Positions 8,898-18,214 of a stretch of DNA of 64,000 bases are shown here, piece by piece. This stretch comes from Brevundimonas mediterranea (GTDB lineage Bacteria; Pseudomonadota; Alphaproteobacteria; Caulobacterales; Caulobacteraceae). The notes below the pieces were generated by a model. The model was not told the DNA's origin. It ran no database searches and worked only from the letters and a program-made list of their open reading frames with translations. The translations under genes were made by a program, and so were the position numbers. The DNA is taken from positions 744,001 through 808,000 of the forward strand of contig NZ_JACIDA010000002.1 in the NCBI RefSeq assembly GCF_014196125.1, read 5' to 3'. Within the stretch, counting starts at the first letter, position 1. Each line of letters starts with the position of its first letter.

Positions 8898-10835
8898 TCA
8901 ACAGACCACTTGCGATTGCTTCAGGTCCGGCGGCGTGGCCTCTTCGGTCAGCAGGCGGATGGCTTCCTCCACCGTCACCACCGTCTGAGCCTGCGAGCCC
9001 AGGCGGCGGATGGCGACCATGCCCTGTTCGGCTTCTTGGCGGCCGACCACGGCGATGACCGGCACCTTGCCGACCGAGTGTTCGCGGACCTTGTAGCCGA
9101 CCTTCTCGTTGCGCAGGTCGATCTCGGTGCGCAGGCCGGCGGCCTTGAACCGGGCCATCACGTCACGGGCGTAGTCATCGGCGTCCGAGGTGATGGTGGC
9201 CACCACGGCCTGGGTCGGGGCCAGCCACAGGGGGAAGGCGCCGGCGTAGTTCTCGATCATGATGCCGATGAAGCGTTCGAAGCTGCCCAGAATAGCCCGG
9301 TGCAGCATGACCGGACGGTGCTTCTGGCCGTCCTCGGCGATGTAGGTCGCATCGAGCCGTTCCGGCAGGACATAGTCCAGCTGGATCGTGCCGCAGGTCC
9401 ATTCACGGCCGATGGCGTCCTTTACGATGAAGTCCAGCTTGGGCGCGTAGAAGGCCCCGTCGCCTTCGGTCACGACCGGCTCGGTGCCGGCGGCGCGGGC
9501 GGCTTCGGCCATCAGGGCCTCGGCCTTGTCCCAGAACTCGTCCGAACCGGCGCGGTTCTCGGGCCGGGTGCCCAGGCTGATATAGGCGGTCTCCATGCCC
9601 AGGTCGGCGTGGACGCTGCGGGCCAGTTTGATGAACTCGGCCGTCTCTTCGACGATCTGGTCCTCGCGGCAGAAGATGTGGGCGTCGTCCTGGGTGAAGC
9701 CGCGCACCCGCATCAGGCCGTGGAGCGAGCCCGACGGCTCATAGCGGTGGCAGGCGCCGAACTCGGCCATGCGCAGCGGCAGTTCGCGGTAGGAGCGCTG
9801 ACCCTGATCGAAGATTTGCACGTGGCCGGGGCAGTTCATCGGCTTGAGGCTGAGAGTCTCGCCCTCGACCGTCTCGCAGACGAACATGTTGGGGCGGTAC
9901 TTGTCCCAGTGGCCGCTCTGTTCCCAGAATTTGCGGTCCAGGACCTGGGGCGTCTTGACCTCGACATAGCCGGCGGCGTCCAGGCGGCGGCGCATATAGG
10001 CCTCAAGCACGCGCCACAGGATCCAGCCCTTGGGATGCCAGAAGACCATGCCCCGGCCCTCTTCCTGCATGTGGAAGAGCTCCATGGCCTTGCCGACCTT
10101 GCGGTGGTCGCGCTTTTCGGCCTCTTCCAGCCGCTGCAGATAGGCGTCCAGGTCTTCCTTGGTCGCCCATGCGGTGCCGTAGATGCGCTGCAGCTGTTCG
10201 CGCTTGGAATCGCCGCGCCAATAGGCGCCGGCCAGCTTGGTCAGTTTGAAGGCCTTGCCGACGTGGCGCGTCGAGGGGAAGTGCGGACCCCGGCACAGGT
10301 CGATCCAGTCGCCCTGTTTGTACAGGGTGATGGTTTCGTTCTCGGGCAGGTCGCGGATCAGCTCGGCCTTGAACTTCTCGCCGCGCGCCTCGAAGAAGAC
10401 GATGGCCTCGTCGCGGTCCCAGACCTCGCGCTCGAACTTGGCGTCGCGATCGATGATCCGGCCCATCTCCTTCTCGATGGCGGCGAAGTCGTCGGTCGAG
10501 AAGGGCTCGTCGCGATAGAAGTCATAATAGAAGCCGTCCTCGATGGCCGGGCCGATCGTGACCTGGGTGCCGGGGAACAGGGTCTGGACGGCTTCCGCCA
10601 GGACGTGGGCCGTGTCGTGACGAATGGTGTACAGCGCGGCGGGGTCGTCGCGCATGATCAGGCGGAAGTCGCCGCCCGTCTCCAGCACCCGGCCCATATC
10701 GCGCTGCTCGCCGTTCAGCTCGGCCAGCACGGCCTTCTTGGCCAGGGACGGCGAGATCGAGGTCGCAACGTCGCGCGCCGTCGAACCGGCCGGATATTGG
10801 CGCACGGCGCCGTCTGGGAATTTCAGATCGATCAT
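8898..10835 (-). CDS. thrS: Threonine--tRNA ligase
   Basis: Charges tRNA-Thr. The 645 residues show the standard order: TGS domain (about 1-60), editing domain with H73-x3-H77 and C181/H185 (CRGPH), catalytic class II core with the zinc ligand Cys335 in MNCPGH, motif 2 around [18 protein letters not shown], and an anticodon-binding C-terminal domain from about 540. The protein ends with a short extra tail (LKQSQVVC). The ATG overlaps the stop of yidD by ATGA, so translation is coupled. No T-box is expected or seen in this lineage. Confidence 0.97.
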   Translation of the reverse strand: MIDLKFPDGAVRQYPAGSTARDVATSISPSLAKKAVLAELNGEQRDMGRVLETGGDFRLIMRDDPAALYTIRHDTAHVLAEAVQTLFPGTQVTIGPAIEDGFYYDFYRDEPFSTDDFAAIEKEMGRIIDRDAKFEREVWDRDEAIVFFEARGEKFKAELIRDLPENETITLYKQGDWIDLCRGPHFPSTRHVGKAFKLTKLAGAYWRGDSKREQLQRIYGTAWATKEDLDAYLQRLEEAEKRDHRKVGKAMELFHMQEEGRGMVFWHPKGWILWRVLEAYMRRRLDAAGYVEVKTPQVLDRKFWEQSGHWDKYRPNMFVCETVEGETLSLKPMNCPGHVQIFDQGQRSYRELPLRMAEFGACHRYEPSGSLHGLMRVRGFTQDDAHIFCREDQIVEETAEFIKLARSVHADLGMETAYISLGTRPENRAGSDEFWDKAEALMAEAARAAGTEPVVTEGDGAFYAPKLDFIVKDAIGREWTCGTIQLDYVLPERLDATYIAEDGQKHRPVMLHRAILGSFERFIGIMIENYAGAFPLWLAPTQAVVATITSDADDYARDVMARFKAAGLRTEIDLRNEKVGYKVREHSVGKVPVIAVVGRQEAEQGMVAIRRLGSQAQTVVTVEEAIRLLTEEATPPDLKQSQVVC

Positions 10836-11068
10836 GTGTCAGTCTTTGCAGGCGGGACCGGGTCGTAGCCCGATCCTCCGAAGGGATGGCATTTACAGAG
10901 GCGACGCACGGTGAGCCATCCCCCCTTGACCGGCCCGTGCTGGATCAGGGCGTCGCGCCCATAGTCCGAACAGGTCGGCAGAAACCGGCACTGCTGGCCG
11001 ATCAGGGGGGACAGCGTCAGCTTGTAGCCCCGATGGGCCGCGCGGACGCCGCGTTCATAGAGAGACAT
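10832..11068 (-). CDS. yidD: Membrane protein insertion efficiency factor YidD
   Basis: A small protein of the YidD family, thought to assist YidC/Sec-dependent insertion of inner-membrane proteins. [23 protein letters not shown] and [16 protein letters not shown] carry the family's cysteine and glycine-rich motifs, with an amphipathic N-terminal helix. I start it at the ATG at 11068 because AAGGGA lies four bases upstream and the length (78 residues) is typical. An upstream in-frame ATG at 11119 would add 17 residues without a ribosome site. It overlaps thrS. In many bacteria yidD sits beside rnpA and yidC, so this location is lineage-specific. Confidence 0.9.
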   Translation of the reverse strand: MSLYERGVRAAHRGYKLTLSPLIGQQCRFLPTCSDYGRDALIQHGPVKGGWLTVRRLCKCHPFGGSGYDPVPPAKTDT

Positions 11069-11147
11069 ATGTCCCTTCGCCGGGGGCTGGATGGGTTCGC
11101 CGCGCTTATCCCCTGTCATCGCAGGGGGATCAACCGCTGAGAGCCCG

Positions 11148-11603
11148 TCAGGCCGCGCCGGCGAGACGAGTTCGTTCCGCCAGCGCCTGGTTCACGGCCT
11201 CCAGCGTCGCCTCGACCGCCACCAGGGTCGAGGCGTGACGCGCCGGATAGTCGGCGACGGGCCTCAGCACCCGCAGATCCTCGAACCGGCCGGTCGGGCC
11301 TTCGCCGCCGGATTTCAGCATGGCCGACAGGGCGTCGCGCGCCTCGGCGATCTCTGCGGCCGCGGCGCCGATCACGGCCTGGCCCAGCACCCCGGCCGCC
11401 GCCTGGCCCAGGGCGCAGGCCTTGACGTCCTGGGCGAAGTCGATGACCCGGCCCTGATCGTCCAGCGTCACATCCACCGTCGCCCGCGACCCACACAGTT
11501 TGGCCACCCGCTCACCGGTCCCGTCCGGCGCCGCCAGCCGCCCCGAATGGGGCAGGTTCGCCGCCAGCATCAGGATGCGCGCGCTGTAGAGATCGTCGAT
11601 CAT
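11148..11603 (-). CDS. IscU/NifU-like iron-sulfur scaffold family protein
   Basis: About 151 residues from [13 protein letters not shown], the usual start of IscU/SufU-type proteins. LCGSR (Cys37) and [10 protein letters not shown] (Cys63) match two of the three IscU cluster ligands. At the third position, near [10 protein letters not shown], no cysteine is present. It may therefore be a scaffold relative with altered metal binding; proteins of this shape are widely annotated as Fe-S assembly scaffold proteins in alphaproteobacteria. The reading frame stays open upstream to 11807, but that part runs antisense through a regulator and a palindromic repeat, so I reject it. It is followed at 79 bp by yidD. 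Confidence 0.75.
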   Translation of the reverse strand: MIDDLYSARILMLAANLPHSGRLAAPDGTGERVAKLCGSRATVDVTLDDQGRVIDFAQDVKACALGQAAAGVLGQAVIGAAAAEIAEARDALSAMLKSGGEGPTGRFEDLRVLRPVADYPARHASTLVAVEATLEAVNQALAERTRLAGAA

Positions 11604-11639
11604 GGTGCGAACATAGGACGACAACCGCGCCCGCGAAAC

Positions 11640-11667
11640 CTCCCTCTCCCCTGCAGGGGAGAGGGAG
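11640..11667. repeat. Perfect 28-bp CT-rich palindrome
   Basis: Arms CTCCCTCTCCCCTG and its exact complement meet at 11653/11654, giving a perfect 28-bp palindrome in the gap between the AraC-type and IscU-like genes. It belongs to the same CTCCC-family as the elements at 29.7 and 34.9 kb. Confidence 0.75.
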
Positions 11668-11676
11668 AACGGCGGC

Positions 11677-12567
11677 CTACGACTGGATCGGCAGGAAGAT
11701 GTCCGTGACGGCCTCATGCTCCGGCACGTCGGGGAAGAAGCTGACGCGCTGGGCGAACAGGGGGAAGTCGCGAAGCTCGTGTCCGCTGCGCGGCAGCCAC
11801 TGCCCATAAAGCCAGGCGGCCGAGGCGCTCAGATCGTCGCCGCCGCCGACCTGTCGCAGCACCGCACAGCGTCCGGCGGGGATGACGCCGGCGACCACGC
11901 CCGCCGCGTTCGGCAGGATCGCGCGCGGGGCTACGGCGCACAGATCGATGCGATGGGGCGCGGCGGCGTCATCCTCGGGCTCCGTATGGAAGATGTTGAA
12001 GGTGGCGCTGATCTTCGGCGGCAGGCCCGCCGCCTTCCGCCAGGCGATGAAACGACGGATCGTGTCGCCGATGTGGGCGGGATCGCCGCTGTGCGTCAGC
12101 AGGCCGACAGCGGTTTCCGGGAAGTCGAGAATGCGAACCTCGGCTTCGGTGGGTGTGGTGGGTGTCATGGTCTGGCTCCGGGCTTGGGTGAGCGGCGTCT
12201 GGGCCGCAAGCCAGGGCGTCCAGCGGGGCGCTCTTCGGAACTCGGTCGGGCTCTGGTCGAAATGACGTCGGAAGGCGCGGCTGAACGCCTCCGGCCCCTC
12301 GAACCCGCTGTCGAGCGCGATCTCCAGCACGCTGGCCCCGTCACGAAAGGCCAGCCGGTAGGAGGCGCGCTTCATCCGCTTCAGTTGGACGTACCGACCG
12401 ACGCTGATCCCGAACAGCGAAGAGAACTGCCGCTGGAAATGGTGTTTGGAAAAGGCGGACACGTCGCTCAGCAGCTCCACGTTCAGATCCGCCTCCAGGT
12501 TTTGGTCGATGAAGACCAGCACCCGGCGCATCCGCGCATGATAGTTGTCGATGACGCTTCGGCTCAT
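11677..12567 (-). CDS. AraC-family regulator with GyrI-like effector domain
   Basis: A 296-residue transcription regulator. Residues about 10-110 hold two helix-turn-helix units of the AraC type (LNVELLSDVSAFSKHHFQRQF and VLEIALDSGFEGPEAFSRAFRRHF). Residues about 140-296 resemble the GyrI/AraC_E_bind fold (VRILDFPETAVGLLTHSGDP to the C-terminus), which in SbmC- and BmrR-like proteins binds small, often cationic drugs. The ATG at 12567 has an exact GGAGGT four bases upstream; a GTG six bases earlier overlaps that site. The target genes are unknown; a gene for a HAD phosphatase lies just upstream on the same strand. Confidence 0.88.
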   Translation of the reverse strand: MSRSVIDNYHARMRRVLVFIDQNLEADLNVELLSDVSAFSKHHFQRQFSSLFGISVGRYVQLKRMKRASYRLAFRDGASVLEIALDSGFEGPEAFSRAFRRHFDQSPTEFRRAPRWTPWLAAQTPLTQARSQTMTPTTPTEAEVRILDFPETAVGLLTHSGDPAHIGDTIRRFIAWRKAAGLPPKISATFNIFHTEPEDDAAAPHRIDLCAVAPRAILPNAAGVVAGVIPAGRCAVLRQVGGGDDLSASAAWLYGQWLPRSGHELRDFPLFAQRVSFFPDVPEHEAVTDIFLPIQS

Positions 12568-12630
12568 CCGCACCTCCCTGGCACGGCTGGAGATAAGGGA
12601 AGAGGGGCGGCCGAACCTGACCCGGAATGC

Positions 12631-13299
12631 TCAGGTCTCGATCGAGAACCCAAGCGCCCCGTCGGCCTCCACCTCCAGCCGCGCCTGGGCGTAGTCCGCC
12701 AGTTTCGGGTGCGACGTTTCCAGCGGATGGGTCCAGGCGGCGGTGATGACCACGACGTCTGCGCCGGCGGCTTCGCCGGCCTTGATCCCGGCCTCGGCGT
12801 CCTCGAACACCAGACAGTCCTTGATGTCGACGCCCAGGCTTTGGGCCGCCAGCAGATAACCCGAGGGGTCCGGCTTGCCGCGCTCCACCCGTTCGGCTGT
12901 GACCATGACGGCGGGCGGCTCCACGCCGGCGGCGCCCATGCGGGCGCGGGCCAGGGGCGCGCTGGCCGAGGTGACCACGGCCCAGCGGTCGGGCGGCAGG
13001 CGTTTGAGGAAATCAAGGGCGCCGGGAATGGGGACGACCCCATCCACATCCTCGATCTCGCCCCGCTCGACCCAGGCCGCCTCCGCGGCCAGGTCGATGT
13101 CCGGCAGATTCTGGCGGCGGATGGTGTCGGGGCCGCGCACGCCGTGGATGGTGGGAATGAAGCGCGCCACGTCCAGGCCGTGCAGCTCGGCCCAGCGGGT
13201 CCAGACCCGTTCGGCGGCGGCGGTCGAACTGATCAGGGTGCCGTCCATGTCGAACAGGAAGGCCTGATAAGTCTTGGGTGTGTGGAGGGAGGAAGCCAT
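12631..13299 (-). CDS. HAD-IA phosphatase (sugar-phosphatase-like)
   Basis: A 222-residue HAD hydrolase. FLFDMDGTLISS (14-25) gives Asp17/Asp19, VVTSAS is motif II, RGKPDPSGYLLAA motif III and CLVFEDAEAGIKAG motif IV. The cap between residues 30 and 90 is alpha-helical, as in subfamily IA. Similarity in layout to YfbT/DOG-type enzymes suggests dephosphorylation of small sugar or polyol phosphates, but the substrate is not readable. I start at MASSLHTPKT because family members begin there; the frame is open a further 29 codons upstream. It may be co-transcribed with the AraC gene 63 bp downstream. Confidence 0.85.
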   Translation of the reverse strand: MASSLHTPKTYQAFLFDMDGTLISSTAAAERVWTRWAELHGLDVARFIPTIHGVRGPDTIRRQNLPDIDLAAEAAWVERGEIEDVDGVVPIPGALDFLKRLPPDRWAVVTSASAPLARARMGAAGVEPPAVMVTAERVERGKPDPSGYLLAAQSLGVDIKDCLVFEDAEAGIKAGEAAGADVVVITAAWTHPLETSHPKLADYAQARLEVEADGALGFSIET

Positions 13300-13489
13300 G
13301 CGTCTATCCAGCACGGGTCTGGACCGGGGGCAACCGGACGCCGCCCAGCCCCCGTAATGACGCTGGTTCGTCGCCTGTGTTTTCAAAGGCTTGACGAAAT
13401 CTCGCGGCCTTCGACCCGTCGGTCTTCCAAACCGTGAGATCCTCGGTGGGTGTGGTCGCCGCAGGGGCGGACAGAGTTCGGATCAGGGA

Positions 13490-13540
13490 GATTTCAGACG
13501 ATTCAGACAATTCAGACTATGTTTTTGTGAGTCTGAAATC
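13490..13540. repeat. TTCAGAC repeat cluster with 10-bp inverted arms
   Basis: Three near-tandem copies of ATTTCAGACG/ATTCAGACA/ATTCAGACT (13491-13518, 9-10 bp period) are followed by GTCTGAAATC (13531-13540), an exact inverted copy of GATTTCAGAC (13490-13499). The cluster lies just beyond the stop of the TPR gene and upstream of the HAD gene. It could be an operator array or a decay-protecting hairpin. The spacing is too irregular for a terminator. Confidence 0.5.
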
Positions 13541-13545
13541 GCGGC

Positions 13546-14361
13546 TCAACCGCCCTGAAGCGAACTCCAGGTCCGGGCCGTGTCCGGCGTCGCCCCGCCC
13601 GACGCCGCCGCACCGCCGGCGGAATTGCGCGCCTGCAGCCATTGCAGGCTCTGTTCGGCCTGTTCGGGCGGCAGTTCGCGGCGCAGGATCTGTTCGGCCT
13701 CGCCCATCTTGCCCTGAAGGCCCACCACCATGGCCAGGTTCTGGCGCACCCGGCTGGAGGCGGCGGGCTGGGCGGCCGCACGCCGCAACAGGGTCTCGGC
13801 GCCCGGCGCGTCGCCGCGGGTCAGGGCGGCCGTGGCGGCGTTGGTCAGGACGTCGGGATTGTCGGGCGACAGGACCAGGGCCTGGTTCCAGGCGGCGTGG
13901 GCGTCGTCGAACCGGCGCACCTGTTCATAGGCCACGCCCAGCAGCGAATAGGCCCGCCAGTCGCGCGGCGCCAGGTCGCGCGCCTTCTCCAGCGGGGCGA
14001 CGCCGTAGAAGGCCTGGCCTCGGGCGATATGGGCGCGGCCCAGCTCCAGCAGGGCGTCGAGATTGGCCGGCTGGATGGTCAGCACCCCCTCGGCGGTCTG
14101 AACCGCCTGGTCGTACCGCCCCATTTCGCGCAGGGCCTGGGCCAGTTTCACCCCGGCCACGGGATCGGCCGGATTGATCTCCTGCTCCCCGGCCCAGAAG
14201 ACCGAGCGCGACAGGGCGTCCATCCGCTCATAGGCGGCGCGGGTCTCGGCCGGGGCCGGTGAGCGGCGCTGTTGGGCGGGGGCGGGATCGGCCGCAAACG
14301 CCGGTGCGGCCGAGAGGCTGAGCAGGGCGGCGGTTGCGAGAAGGGCGGGCATGGGCGACAT
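13546..14361 (-). CDS. Exported tetratricopeptide-repeat protein (TadD-like)
   Basis: About 271 residues. The start MSPMPALLATAALLSLSAAPAFAADP is a signal peptide with an AFA-AD cleavage site. From about residue 45 the chain consists of TPR units: AGVKLAQALREMGRYDQAVQTAE, ALLELGRAHIARGQAFYGV, AYSLLGVAYEQVRRFDDAHAAW, VLTNAATAALTRGDAPGAE. The pattern resembles TadD of Flp pilus systems, but no tad genes are near, so this is a periplasmic protein-protein adaptor of unknown partner. AGGA lies eight bases before the ATG at 14361. An upstream GTG-type extension is possible but would spoil the signal peptide. Confidence 0.82.
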   Translation of the reverse strand: MSPMPALLATAALLSLSAAPAFAADPAPAQQRRSPAPAETRAAYERMDALSRSVFWAGEQEINPADPVAGVKLAQALREMGRYDQAVQTAEGVLTIQPANLDALLELGRAHIARGQAFYGVAPLEKARDLAPRDWRAYSLLGVAYEQVRRFDDAHAAWNQALVLSPDNPDVLTNAATAALTRGDAPGAETLLRRAAAQPAASSRVRQNLAMVVGLQGKMGEAEQILRRELPPEQAEQSLQWLQARNSAGGAAASGGATPDTARTWSSLQGG

Positions 14362-14508
14362 GGGTGGAGTCCTGACGGTCCGGTCGCCTCCAGACTCGCC
14401 GGTTCGCGTCAACTGTTGGTTAAGATCAGCTTTTCGGCTTCATGATCGCATTTCGGCCGACTGGTGCCGGACAGCGGAGCCTTAAACCTATATGGCTACG
14501 ACGCTCCT

Positions 14509-15633
14509 TCAAGCAACTCGAGACATGGCGGGATGCAAACCTAAGTTCGAGCTTTCTCCGAGGTATTTCAAACGCACGCCACCGAACTCGAAAGAGCCCT
14601 TACGACCGTCGTTCACGGAGTACAGTCGAAACTCAAGAGGGTGCAGATGATCCACGACGTCAATTTCTAAACTTGGCGTCTTCTTCGTGGCGATAGGCAG
14701 GACCAAGGTCTTCATCTCCATTACACCCCGGTCATCGGCGTAGGTGTAGGCGTCCATCTTGATGGCAATCAAACGACCATCGGAGGGCGCTTTGAGAACG
14801 GGGCGCATCATCCATCGCCCCACGGGAAGGCACAAGTAGGGGCCGTGAACAAGCAAGCTCGCTTCCCCATTGACGCTCAAGGTTACAGCGCCCCCCCCAT
14901 CAGTTTCTGGTCCGTTGAACAGGTAAGGTGACCAAAACGTCTCTTCTGAGCGGAAATCTTTTGGGGCGTGGAAAGGCGCTAGGGCGCCCTCGGCGGCTTT
15001 TCGCGCAACGTCGGGCAGGGCCCCGACCCACTTGCCGGATCGGCCGTCCCCGAGATGCCCCGCATGCCAATGGGTTGCCATGTCCCATTCCTGTGTGTCG
15101 CGAGGTGCGGCTTCTGAAACCCATGTCGAGATCTGTGCTCGAACAGACTCGGGGGACAAGGCGGCGAAGATAGACTCACACTGCTCGTCCGTAACGGGAA
15201 GCGATAGAAAACTGGCGAGGCGACGAATTGTGTCGCTACGCTCAAAAAACCTATCTTCATATTGCAGCTGCATCATGTTGAGTGACGCGGGGATCGAAGC
15301 AATTGATACTAGGGAGCGTGACAACGCTCCTATTTGATCTCTATACTCAGAATCGAACCGCTCTTTTTGCGAGACTAGAACGTCGCGAGGATCTCTAGAG
15401 GTAACTATCACCTTGGCTGACGAGAGTCGAGCCAAGTTAATGAGATTATTATCTATTCGGTGTGATTTTAAAATGAAGTGGTCAAAGTCTGGCGGCACCA
15501 TGCCGAGAAATTGGTAACCCTCTTCGCTCATTGCGCTTGCAGCGTGAATCTCGTTTACAGAGAATAACGCCCTCACGGCGTTAAAAATCCAAGTCGAAGC
15601 GCTCGCTTGCGTTCCTAGCGTCAATATCAGCAT
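14509..15633 (-). CDS. Sulfotransferase-family protein with C-terminal accessory domain
   Basis: A 374-residue protein. MLILTLGTQASASTWIFNA (1-19) fits the 5'-phosphosulfate loop of PAPS-dependent sulfotransferases, and VIVTSRDPRDVLVS (75-88) is the 3'-phosphate-binding segment with its Arg and Ser. WDMATHWHAGH near 185 is in the place of the acceptor region. Residues about 230-374 form an extra beta-rich domain not seen in simple sulfotransferases, possibly carbohydrate-binding. It may sulfate a surface glycan, matching the glycosyltransferases at 0.5-3.3 kb, which share its AT-rich composition. It has no close partner gene and is flanked by core genes, so recent insertion is likely. Confidence 0.72.
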   Translation of the reverse strand: MLILTLGTQASASTWIFNAVRALFSVNEIHAASAMSEEGYQFLGMVPPDFDHFILKSHRIDNNLINLARLSSAKVIVTSRDPRDVLVSQKERFDSEYRDQIGALSRSLVSIASIPASLNMMQLQYEDRFFERSDTIRRLASFLSLPVTDEQCESIFAALSPESVRAQISTWVSEAAPRDTQEWDMATHWHAGHLGDGRSGKWVGALPDVARKAAEGALAPFHAPKDFRSEETFWSPYLFNGPETDGGGAVTLSVNGEASLLVHGPYLCLPVGRWMMRPVLKAPSDGRLIAIKMDAYTYADDRGVMEMKTLVLPIATKKTPSLEIDVVDHLHPLEFRLYSVNDGRKGSFEFGGVRLKYLGESSNLGLHPAMSRVA

Positions 15634-15956
15634 TGATTATATTTAACTCTAATGCGAAGACATATTTTTGTCGTGAAATATCTGACGTGATTGCAACGAT
15701 TAAACAAGCTCGCTTTGGATGCGGGATTGCAAGCGTCCGCTTCTCGGCTCGACTGTTTCGTATTCCCCCAGGCTAAATTGGCCTTCTTGGGATGACATTT
15801 TTGAACGGTTATGCAGCTCAAATGCTGCTCGACGTGGTGCGGTTCAAAATTTTAGGCTGTGTGCGGAGAGGCGCGAGACGCGGAGGTCTCGCCATTCTGT
15901 GTCCGTATGAGATAGGCCGGGCCTAGACCATCCGCCGACCTCGATAAGGATTTCCC
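15634..15956. other. Gene-free AT-rich gap before the M17 peptidase
   Basis: About 320 bp. The first 90 bp are AT-rich and could hold the promoter of the sulfotransferase. A 63-codon open frame (15719-15910, plus) has no ribosome site or recognisable motif. AAGGA at the right end serves the peptidase start. No repeats or mobile-element ends are visible. Confidence 0.5.
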
Positions 15957-17342
15957 ATGATGGGCGAGTTCCACAGCCTCCTAGAGCTCGTTACCCAGGG
16001 CAGCGCCGCCATTCCAATCCGATTTGTCGATCCAGACAGCGTGCTTGATGCGGCCGCTAGACGCTGGGCCGACATAAACGCGTTCAAGGGGAGATCGGGT
16101 GATATTCTGGTGGTCCCAACGGCCGCAGGGTGCGTGGGGCAGGTTCTTGCAGGGGCGGAGAAGGGTGGGGAACTGCTGTCCGCGCGGGCGCTTTCAGCCC
16201 GCCTGCCAGGCGGTCTGTACCGGCTAGAGGCCGAGCCGGAGGCTGCGCGGCGGGCGGCCCTGGCCTTCCTGCTGGGGGCCTATGTCTTCGACCGCTACAA
16301 GGCCCGGCCGGACAAGACGCCGGTGCGGCTGGTCGCGCCCGAGGGGCTGGACCTCGCCGAGACAACGCGGATCGTCGCCGCCTGCGCCCTGGCGCGCGAG
16401 ATGGTCGATACGCCCGCCGCCGACATGGGACCGTTGCAGATCGAGACCATCGCCCGCGAGATCGCCGAAAGCGCCGGGGCCGCGATCACTGTCGTCGAGG
16501 GCGACGCCCTGCTGGAGGCGAACTACCCCGCCGTTCACGCCGTGGGTCGGGCGGCGGCGGCGCACCGGGCCCCGCGCCTGATCGAGATCGGCTGGAAGCT
16601 GGACCAGACGGACCTGCCGCTGGTGGCCCTGGTCGGCAAGGGGGTGGTGTTCGACACCGGGGGGCTGGACCTGAAGCCGGCCGCCGGGATGCGGAACATG
16701 AAGAAGGACATGGGCGGATCGGCCCACGCCCTGGCCCTGGGGCGGCTGGTCATGCAGGCCGATCTGCCGGTGCGGCTGGTGGTCATCGTCGCCGCGGTGG
16801 AGAATGCCGTGTCTGCTGACGCCTTCCGGCCCGGCGACATCCTGAACAGCCGCAAGGGGCTGACCATCGAGATCGGCAACACGGATGCGGAGGGGCGGCT
16901 GATCCTGGCCGACGCCCTGACGAGGGCGGGGGAGCATCAGCCCGACCTGACCCTGGACTTCGCCACCCTGACCGGGGCGGCGCGGATCGCCCTGGGGCCG
17001 GACCTGCCGCCCCTCTATACCGACGACGACGCCCTGGCCGAGGGCCTGCTGGCGGCGGGGACCGCGGTGGGCGATCCCCTGTGGCGGATGCCGCTGTGGG
17101 CCGGCTATCGCGGCGCTCTGGACACCGAGATCGCCGACCTGAAGAACGACTCCTCGGCCTGGGCTCAGGCCGGGTCGGTCACCGCCGCCCTGTTCCTGCA
17201 GCGCTTCGCCCCGACGACCGGCGCCTGGGCCCATATGGACATCTTCGCCTGGAACCCCCGCGCGCGGCCCGGCTATCCCGAAGGTGGCGAGGCACAGGCG
17301 CTAAGGGCTTGTTTCCACTATTTGAAAACGCGGTTCTGTTGA
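15957..17342 (+). CDS. Leucyl aminopeptidase family protein (peptidase M17)
   Basis: A cytosolic hexameric metallopeptidase that removes N-terminal residues. The 461 residues hold the M17 signatures: VGKGVVFDTGGLDLKP and MKKDMGGSA carry metal-binding Lys and Asp residues, and NTDAEGRLILADAL is the diagnostic NTDAEGRL motif with metal Asp/Glu and catalytic Arg. The N-terminal 150 residues are short and divergent, as in the alphaproteobacterial branch that differs from classical PepA. AAGGA lies six bases before ATGATG. An NlpC/P60 gene follows at 82 bp on the same strand, a pairing common in this class, so the two may degrade peptides from cell-wall turnover together (inference). Confidence 0.92.
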   Translation: MMGEFHSLLELVTQGSAAIPIRFVDPDSVLDAAARRWADINAFKGRSGDILVVPTAAGCVGQVLAGAEKGGELLSARALSARLPGGLYRLEAEPEAARRAALAFLLGAYVFDRYKARPDKTPVRLVAPEGLDLAETTRIVAACALAREMVDTPAADMGPLQIETIAREIAESAGAAITVVEGDALLEANYPAVHAVGRAAAAHRAPRLIEIGWKLDQTDLPLVALVGKGVVFDTGGLDLKPAAGMRNMKKDMGGSAHALALGRLVMQADLPVRLVVIVAAVENAVSADAFRPGDILNSRKGLTIEIGNTDAEGRLILADALTRAGEHQPDLTLDFATLTGAARIALGPDLPPLYTDDDALAEGLLAAGTAVGDPLWRMPLWAGYRGALDTEIADLKNDSSAWAQAGSVTAALFLQRFAPTTGAWAHMDIFAWNPRARPGYPEGGEAQALRACFHYLKTRFC

Positions 17343-17424
17343 TTTCTCTCAGAAAAAAGACGGCTGTTAACGGCCCCTTCGGCATCTGCCGATAGGGTTT
17401 GGGTTCAACCATGCGAGTCCACGT

Positions 17425-18213
17425 TTGACCGACGTCCTCGACCTTCTTCCGACCGGCGACCGCCTCGCTCGCCCCGACCTCGCCGAACAGGCGTTGGAAG
17501 GGCTGGTGCGCGCTTCCGCCTATCGCAAGACCAAGCCCATGCATTGCCGCGTCGCCGTCGCCGACATCCTTTCGGACCGCGACGCTCGCATCGACCAGCT
17601 GCTGCACGGCGAGATCTTCGACGTTCTGGACCGGGCCAACGGCCGGGTCTGGGGCCGGGCGCGCCGCGACGGCGTGGTCGGCTGGGTGGTGGTGGACAGC
17701 CTGTCGGCCGGGGCGCCCCTGCCGACCCGCCGCGTCGCCGCCGTGGACGCCGCCTTGCCGCTGAACGCCCTGGTGGTCGAGACGGCCGAGGGCCTGGCCG
17801 AGACGGATCTGCAACCCGTCGGCGATTTCGAGCGCGATTTGGCCGCCGTGGCCGAACGCCTGCTGGGCCGCCCACACGAGCTGGGCGCCCGCTCCTCCGT
17901 CTCCACCGACTGTTCCGGCCTGGTGCAGCAGGCCCTGCTGGCCTGCGGCTTGCCGGGCCCGCGTCGCTCCGACGCCCAGGCCGAACTGGGCCAGGCGGCC
18001 CCCGCCGGCCCGCACCTGCGCGGCGACATCGTGGTCTGGCTGGCGCCCGGCGGCGATCAGGACTGGACCGGCCATTCGGCCCTGATGATCGACGCCGAAC
18101 GGATCATCCATTCCACCGGAGACAAGGGCGGGGTCGTGATCGAGGCCCTGGCCGAGGTCGAGGCGCGCCTGACGGACGAAGGTTTCGCCTCCGCCGTCTT
18201 CCGCCGCCTCTGA
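17425..18213 (+). CDS. NlpC/P60 peptidase with SH3-like domain
   Basis: A 262-residue putative cell-wall endopeptidase of the C40 family. Residues about 35-105 look like a bacterial SH3 region (HGEIFDVLDRANGRVWGRA...GVVGWVVVDSL). The catalytic part begins near 150: STDCSGLVQQALLACG has the nucleophile Cys, and TGHSALMIDAERIIHST gives His residues for the dyad/triad. No signal peptide is visible, so it may act on recycled muropeptides in the cytosol or leave by another route. The start is TTG at 17425, as no ATG fits. It converges on mmcB with a single-base gap. Confidence 0.87.
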   Translation: MTDVLDLLPTGDRLARPDLAEQALEGLVRASAYRKTKPMHCRVAVADILSDRDARIDQLLHGEIFDVLDRANGRVWGRARRDGVVGWVVVDSLSAGAPLPTRRVAAVDAALPLNALVVETAEGLAETDLQPVGDFERDLAAVAERLLGRPHELGARSSVSTDCSGLVQQALLACGLPGPRRSDAQAELGQAAPAGPHLRGDIVVWLAPGGDQDWTGHSALMIDAERIIHSTGDKGGVVIEALAEVEARLTDEGFASAVFRRL

Positions 18214-18214
18214 T

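Noticed and set aside
8910-10868. 652-codon open frame on the plus strand across thrS
   Set aside because: It is the antisense shadow of thrS; the thrS frame has all synthetase motifs, and the opposite frame has none.
13304-13510. 68-codon minus-strand ORF upstream of the HAD phosphatase
   Set aside because: It has no ribosome site or family motif and passes through the TTCAGAC repeat cluster.
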